From the NCBI RefSeq assembly GCF_000750635.1, contig NZ_CCDM010000001.1, forward strand, positions 1,364,001 to 1,428,000: a DNA stretch of 64,000 nucleotides. The letters are read 5' to 3'. Under the pieces are notes generated by a model. That model was given only the letters and a program-made list of their open reading frames with translations, was not told the origin of the DNA and did not search any database. The stretch comes from Oceanobacillus jeddahensis. GTDB lineage: Bacteria; Bacillota; Bacilli; Bacillales; Amphibacillaceae. The first letter of the stretch is position 1; each line of letters opens with the position of its first letter. Of the stretch, positions 60,983 to 64,000 are shown one piece after another. The translations under genes were made by a program, and so were the position numbers.

Positions 60983-62251
60983 ATGAGAGGGGAAGTACGT
61001 TTCTTTGCATTGATTTCTTTTTTATTTATTTTGATTTTAGGGGCATGTGCACCTGATAGAGAGGAACCGGGAGAAGATAGTGCAGATGGTGAAGTAGAGA
61101 AGCCGGAAGAATTAGTAATTTGGATGAATGACCAGGATGAACAAATGGATGCGATTAACGAGATTGTAGAGAAATATGAAGAACAGGAAGGTATTTCAGT
61201 TAGGGTGGAAGGACAACCAATGGTTGAACAATTACAACAATTATCACTAGCTGGGCCTGAAGGAAATGGACCTGATTTATTCTATCAACCTCATGATCAA
61301 ATTGGAAATATTGTTGCACAAGGATTAGCGGAACCTCTTGATGTTACTGATGATGAATTAAATAGATATGTAGATGCAGCAGTAGATGCTGTTACTTACA
61401 CTTATGATGATGAAACAGATATATATGGACTACCTGCTGTTATTGAAACATATGGTATTTTTTATAATACAAGCATTGTGGATGAAGCACCAGAAACAAT
61501 GGAAGATGTTTTAGCGATCCTTGAAGAACATACAAATGCTTCGAATGATGAATATGGATTTCTAATGAGACCAAATGATTTTTATTTTGCTTATCCATTC
61601 CTGGTTAACTATGGTGGATATATATTTGGCGGGGAAGCTGGAGACTATGATGTCACAGATGTTGGTTTAGCGAATGACGGTGCCATTGAAGGTGGAGAAT
61701 TTTATCAGGAATTTTTTGGATCTGGAAAAATTCCGGCAGGTACGAATGCAGATGTCATTGATGGCTTGTTTACAGAAGGAAAAATAGGAGCAGTTATAAA
61801 TGGGCCTTGGAGTATTCCAGTTTATGAAGATGCTTTAGGTGATGATTTGGAATTTGCGCCTTTTCCACAAATAAATGATGAACCAAGTGCGACATTTGTA
61901 GGGGTTAAGTCATGGATGGTTTCTTATTATTCCGAGAATAAGGATTGGGCTCAAGATTTAGCCATGTTTATTACAAATGAAGAGAATCAGCAAACTTATT
62001 ATGATATTGCAGGAGAATTACCTCCGAATGAAGAGGCTTTAAATAACATTGAAGATCCGATGTATGCAGACTTTGCTGAACAAATCGAATTTGGAGTTCC
62101 GATGCCAAGTTCTCCAGAAATGGCTCAAGTGTGGGAGCCGATGCAAAATGCATTACAATTTCTAGCTGAAGGCCAAGATGCTCAAGAAGTATTAGAAGAA
62201 GCTGTAGATCAAATTAATGCTAATATACAGTCTGCAGGTGGAGGAGAATAA
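60983..62251 (+). CDS. malE: Maltodextrin-binding lipoprotein
   Basis: A 422-residue extracellular solute-binding protein of the MalE type. The lipobox LILGAC sets the lipidated Cys at residue 22; an acidic linker follows. The fold shows VIWMNDQDEQMDAINEIVEK at the start, DLFYQPHDQIG, LPAVIETYGIFYNTSI, and GAVINGPWSIP, all typical of maltose/maltodextrin binders. ATG at 60983 follows AGAGGAG at nine bases; the TTG three codons earlier is too close to that site. Confidence 0.93.
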   Translation: MRGEVRFFALISFLFILILGACAPDREEPGEDSADGEVEKPEELVIWMNDQDEQMDAINEIVEKYEEQEGISVRVEGQPMVEQLQQLSLAGPEGNGPDLFYQPHDQIGNIVAQGLAEPLDVTDDELNRYVDAAVDAVTYTYDDETDIYGLPAVIETYGIFYNTSIVDEAPETMEDVLAILEEHTNASNDEYGFLMRPNDFYFAYPFLVNYGGYIFGGEAGDYDVTDVGLANDGAIEGGEFYQEFFGSGKIPAGTNADVIDGLFTEGKIGAVINGPWSIPVYEDALGDDLEFAPFPQINDEPSATFVGVKSWMVSYYSENKDWAQDLAMFITNEENQQTYYDIAGELPPNEEALNNIEDPMYADFAEQIEFGVPMPSSPEMAQVWEPMQNALQFLAEGQDAQEVLEEAVDQINANIQSAGGGE

Positions 62252-62316
62252 TTAAATGGAGGAGTTTATCTCCTCTTTTTGATTGACTCATATTAAATAT
62301 TAAAGGAGGAGGAAGG

Positions 62317-63624
62317 TTGACTACTCCAGAAAAAAAGCCAAAAAAGAATTATCAAAAACACAACCCTACTACAGCTACTATACTATCTATCTTATTTGCA
62401 GGGTTGGGTCAGTTGTATAACCGCAGATACGTTAAAGGAAGTATCTTTATTGTTATTGAAGGAGCATTTTTATTCGCATTTTTAGACGCGATAAATTATG
62501 GACTTTGGGGCTTACGTACATTAGGTACTATTCCGGGAGTCGATCATTCGATCCGGTTACTCGTACTGGGTGTACTGGCTTTAATTGTTACAGTCATAGC
62601 TATTACGCTATATGTATTTAACGTGCTGGATGCAAGAAAACAAGCTAAAAAAATAAAGCAGGGATGGGTACCTTTAAGTTTTAAACAGGTTGTAAAAGAG
62701 GTTTATAATTATTCATTTCCTTATATTATTACGTTCCCTGGCCTATTCTTAATGATTTTTGTTGTTATATTTCCATTATTATTTTCTTTGCTATTAGCAT
62801 TTACAAATTATGATTTATATCATTCACCTCCACGTAACTTAGTGGATTGGGTTGGTTTGGATAATTTCAAGAATTTATTTACCGTTCCGATTTGGCAAGA
62901 AACCTTTTTCAGTGTATTCGTATGGACCATTGTTTGGACGGTGGTTGCTACAACTTTACAGATTGCCTTAGGTTTCTTTCTAGCTGTCTTAGTAAATGAC
63001 GAGAGGCTAAGGTTCAAGAAATTAATTCGAACGATTTTAATTTTACCATGGGCCGTACCGGCATTTGTGACGATTCTTGTTTTTGCTGCAATGTTTAACG
63101 ATGATTTTGGAGCGATTAACCGAGATATTATTATTCCTTTGTTTGGAGGGGATGGAGTAGCTTGGCTAAGTGATCCACTCTATAGTCGTATAGCTATTAT
63201 TATGGTACAAACATGGCTTGGATTTCCTTTTATTTTTGCACTGTTTACAGGGATCCTGCAAAGCATTTCAAAAGATTGGTATGAAGCGGCAGATATTGAT
63301 GGGGCCTCACGAATTCAAAAGTTCAAAAATATTACGTTTCCCCATGTCATGTTTGCGACCGCACCACTACTAATCATGCAATACGCTCAAAACTTTAATA
63401 ATTTTAATGTCATTTATTTATTTAATGAAGGTGGACCAGCTGTTCGAGGACAGAATGCTGGCGGTACAGATATTTTAATATCTTGGGTATATAAATTAAC
63501 CTTCGATACAAATAATTATTCAATGGCAGCTGTTATTTCAATTATCATGGGATTAATTGTATCTGGATTTGCTTTTTATCAATTCCGCAGAACTAGATCC
63601 TTTAAAGAAGAAGGTGATATTTAA
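62317..63624 (+). CDS. malF: Maltodextrin ABC transporter permease MalF
   Basis: A 435-residue permease with a cytoplasmic basic N-terminus, an early pair of helices (LFAGLGQLYNRRYVKGSIF region) and six core helices. The EAA loop YEAADIDGASRIQKFKNITF docks the ATPase, which is not in this window (an MsmX-type ATPase is often encoded elsewhere). TTG start at 62317 after AAAGGAGGAGG. Its TAA shares one base with the malG ATG. Confidence 0.93.
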   Translation: MTTPEKKPKKNYQKHNPTTATILSILFAGLGQLYNRRYVKGSIFIVIEGAFLFAFLDAINYGLWGLRTLGTIPGVDHSIRLLVLGVLALIVTVIAITLYVFNVLDARKQAKKIKQGWVPLSFKQVVKEVYNYSFPYIITFPGLFLMIFVVIFPLLFSLLLAFTNYDLYHSPPRNLVDWVGLDNFKNLFTVPIWQETFFSVFVWTIVWTVVATTLQIALGFFLAVLVNDERLRFKKLIRTILILPWAVPAFVTILVFAAMFNDDFGAINRDIIIPLFGGDGVAWLSDPLYSRIAIIMVQTWLGFPFIFALFTGILQSISKDWYEAADIDGASRIQKFKNITFPHVMFATAPLLIMQYAQNFNNFNVIYLFNEGGPAVRGQNAGGTDILISWVYKLTFDTNNYSMAAVISIIMGLIVSGFAFYQFRRTRSFKEEGDI

Positions 63625-64000
63625 TGAATTCGAGATTGAAATCTAAATTAGAAGTAGCTGCTATTTATCTTATATTGGCCGTTGTTGCTGTTGTTATTTT
63701 TTATCCACTTCTTTGGACAATTGGTATGTCACTGAATCAGGGGACAAGTCTATATTCTTCCAGTATTATTCCGGATAATTTTTCGTTGGAGCATTATCAA
63801 TGGCTATTCAGTCCAGAAAGTGATTATCTGTTATGGTATAAAAATTCATTAATTGTTGCTTTTGCCAATGCTATTGGAAGTGTTGTTTTGACAGCTTTTG
63901 TTGCTTATGCTTTTTCAAGGTTTAAATTTGTAGGACGTAAAAATGGACTATACATCTTTTTACTTTTACAAATGTTCCCTGTAATGATGGCGATGGTAGC
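63624..64000 (+). CDS. malG: Maltodextrin ABC transporter permease MalG, 5' part
   Basis: About 125 codons are seen before the window ends: MNSRLKSKLEVAAIYLILAV begins a first helix, followed by FYPLLWTIGMSLNQG, HYQWLFSP and WYKNSLIVAFANAIG, the usual MalG order. The rest lies outside. Coupled to malF by the TAATG overlap. Confidence 0.9.
   Translation, partial: MNSRLKSKLEVAAIYLILAVVAVVIFYPLLWTIGMSLNQGTSLYSSSIIPDNFSLEHYQWLFSPESDYLLWYKNSLIVAFANAIGSVVLTAFVAYAFSRFKFVGRKNGLYIFLLLQMFPVMMAMV

Overview
The window looks like the chromosome of a low-GC, endospore-forming, probably salt-tolerant member of the Bacillaceae, most like Oceanobacillus or a near relative. This is inferred from gene families and order, not from a database match. 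The evidence is strong AGGAGG ribosome sites, frequent TTG/GTG starts, a small acid-soluble spore protein, the yhbH-spoVR pair, a YtaF-type protein, an asnO-type asparagine synthetase, and long acidic linkers after the lipobox of exported binding proteins. I see no rRNA, tRNA, CRISPR array, insertion sequence or intact prophage.

0-9.5 kb: end of yhbH and spoVR (sporulation), a GNAT acetyltransferase, a GTPase, an acyl-CoA synthetase with a dipeptidase, a YitT-type membrane protein, an SRPBCC protein and an alpha/beta SASP. 9.6-28.2 kb: an amino-acid block. It holds an aldo/keto reductase, ilvE, a HAD phosphatase facing serA and its class-V aminotransferase partner, ilvD with its own promoter, and the long ilvB-ilvH-ilvC-leuA-leuB-leuC-leuD-ilvA operon behind a T-box leader. 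An inverted pair of about 150-bp repeats brackets the 9.6-18.1 kb part. 28.2-35 kb: a gene-poor kilobase with notable palindromes, then a five-gene oligopeptide ABC importer. 35-41.6 kb: rpiA, asnO, the C-terminal remnant of a membrane-protein gene, a cytoplasmic gamma-glutamyltransferase and a split chromate-transporter pair. 41.7-47.3 kb: a complete mannitol PTS operon in the order mtlA-mtlR-mtlF-mtlD. 47.3-56.7 kb: housekeeping genes (Cof phosphatase, M3 peptidase, CvfB-like RNA-binding protein, AEC carrier, HAD, YtaF, topB). 56.7-58.9 kb: a short accessory stretch with an unrecognised protein that may have an ADP-ribosyltransferase-like fold, a 7Fe-type ferredoxin, a perfect 58-bp palindrome and an easily missed 48-aa gene. 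58.9-64 kb: a neopullulanase-like GH13 enzyme divergent from a maltodextrin ABC importer (malE, malF, malG cut by the window end) with a LacI-type operator just downstream of the promoter.

Together the genes cover branched-chain amino-acid and serine synthesis, peptide uptake, and mannitol and maltodextrin use. Visible control elements are a T-box with an apparent Ile specifier, a CodY-like box over the ilvD promoter, a likely MtlR operator, a LacI-family operator and a terminator inside the amylase leader. No clear new defence or mobile system is present. The best candidates for something undescribed are the 57.1 kb ART-like protein, the two perfect palindromes and the dispersed repeats.
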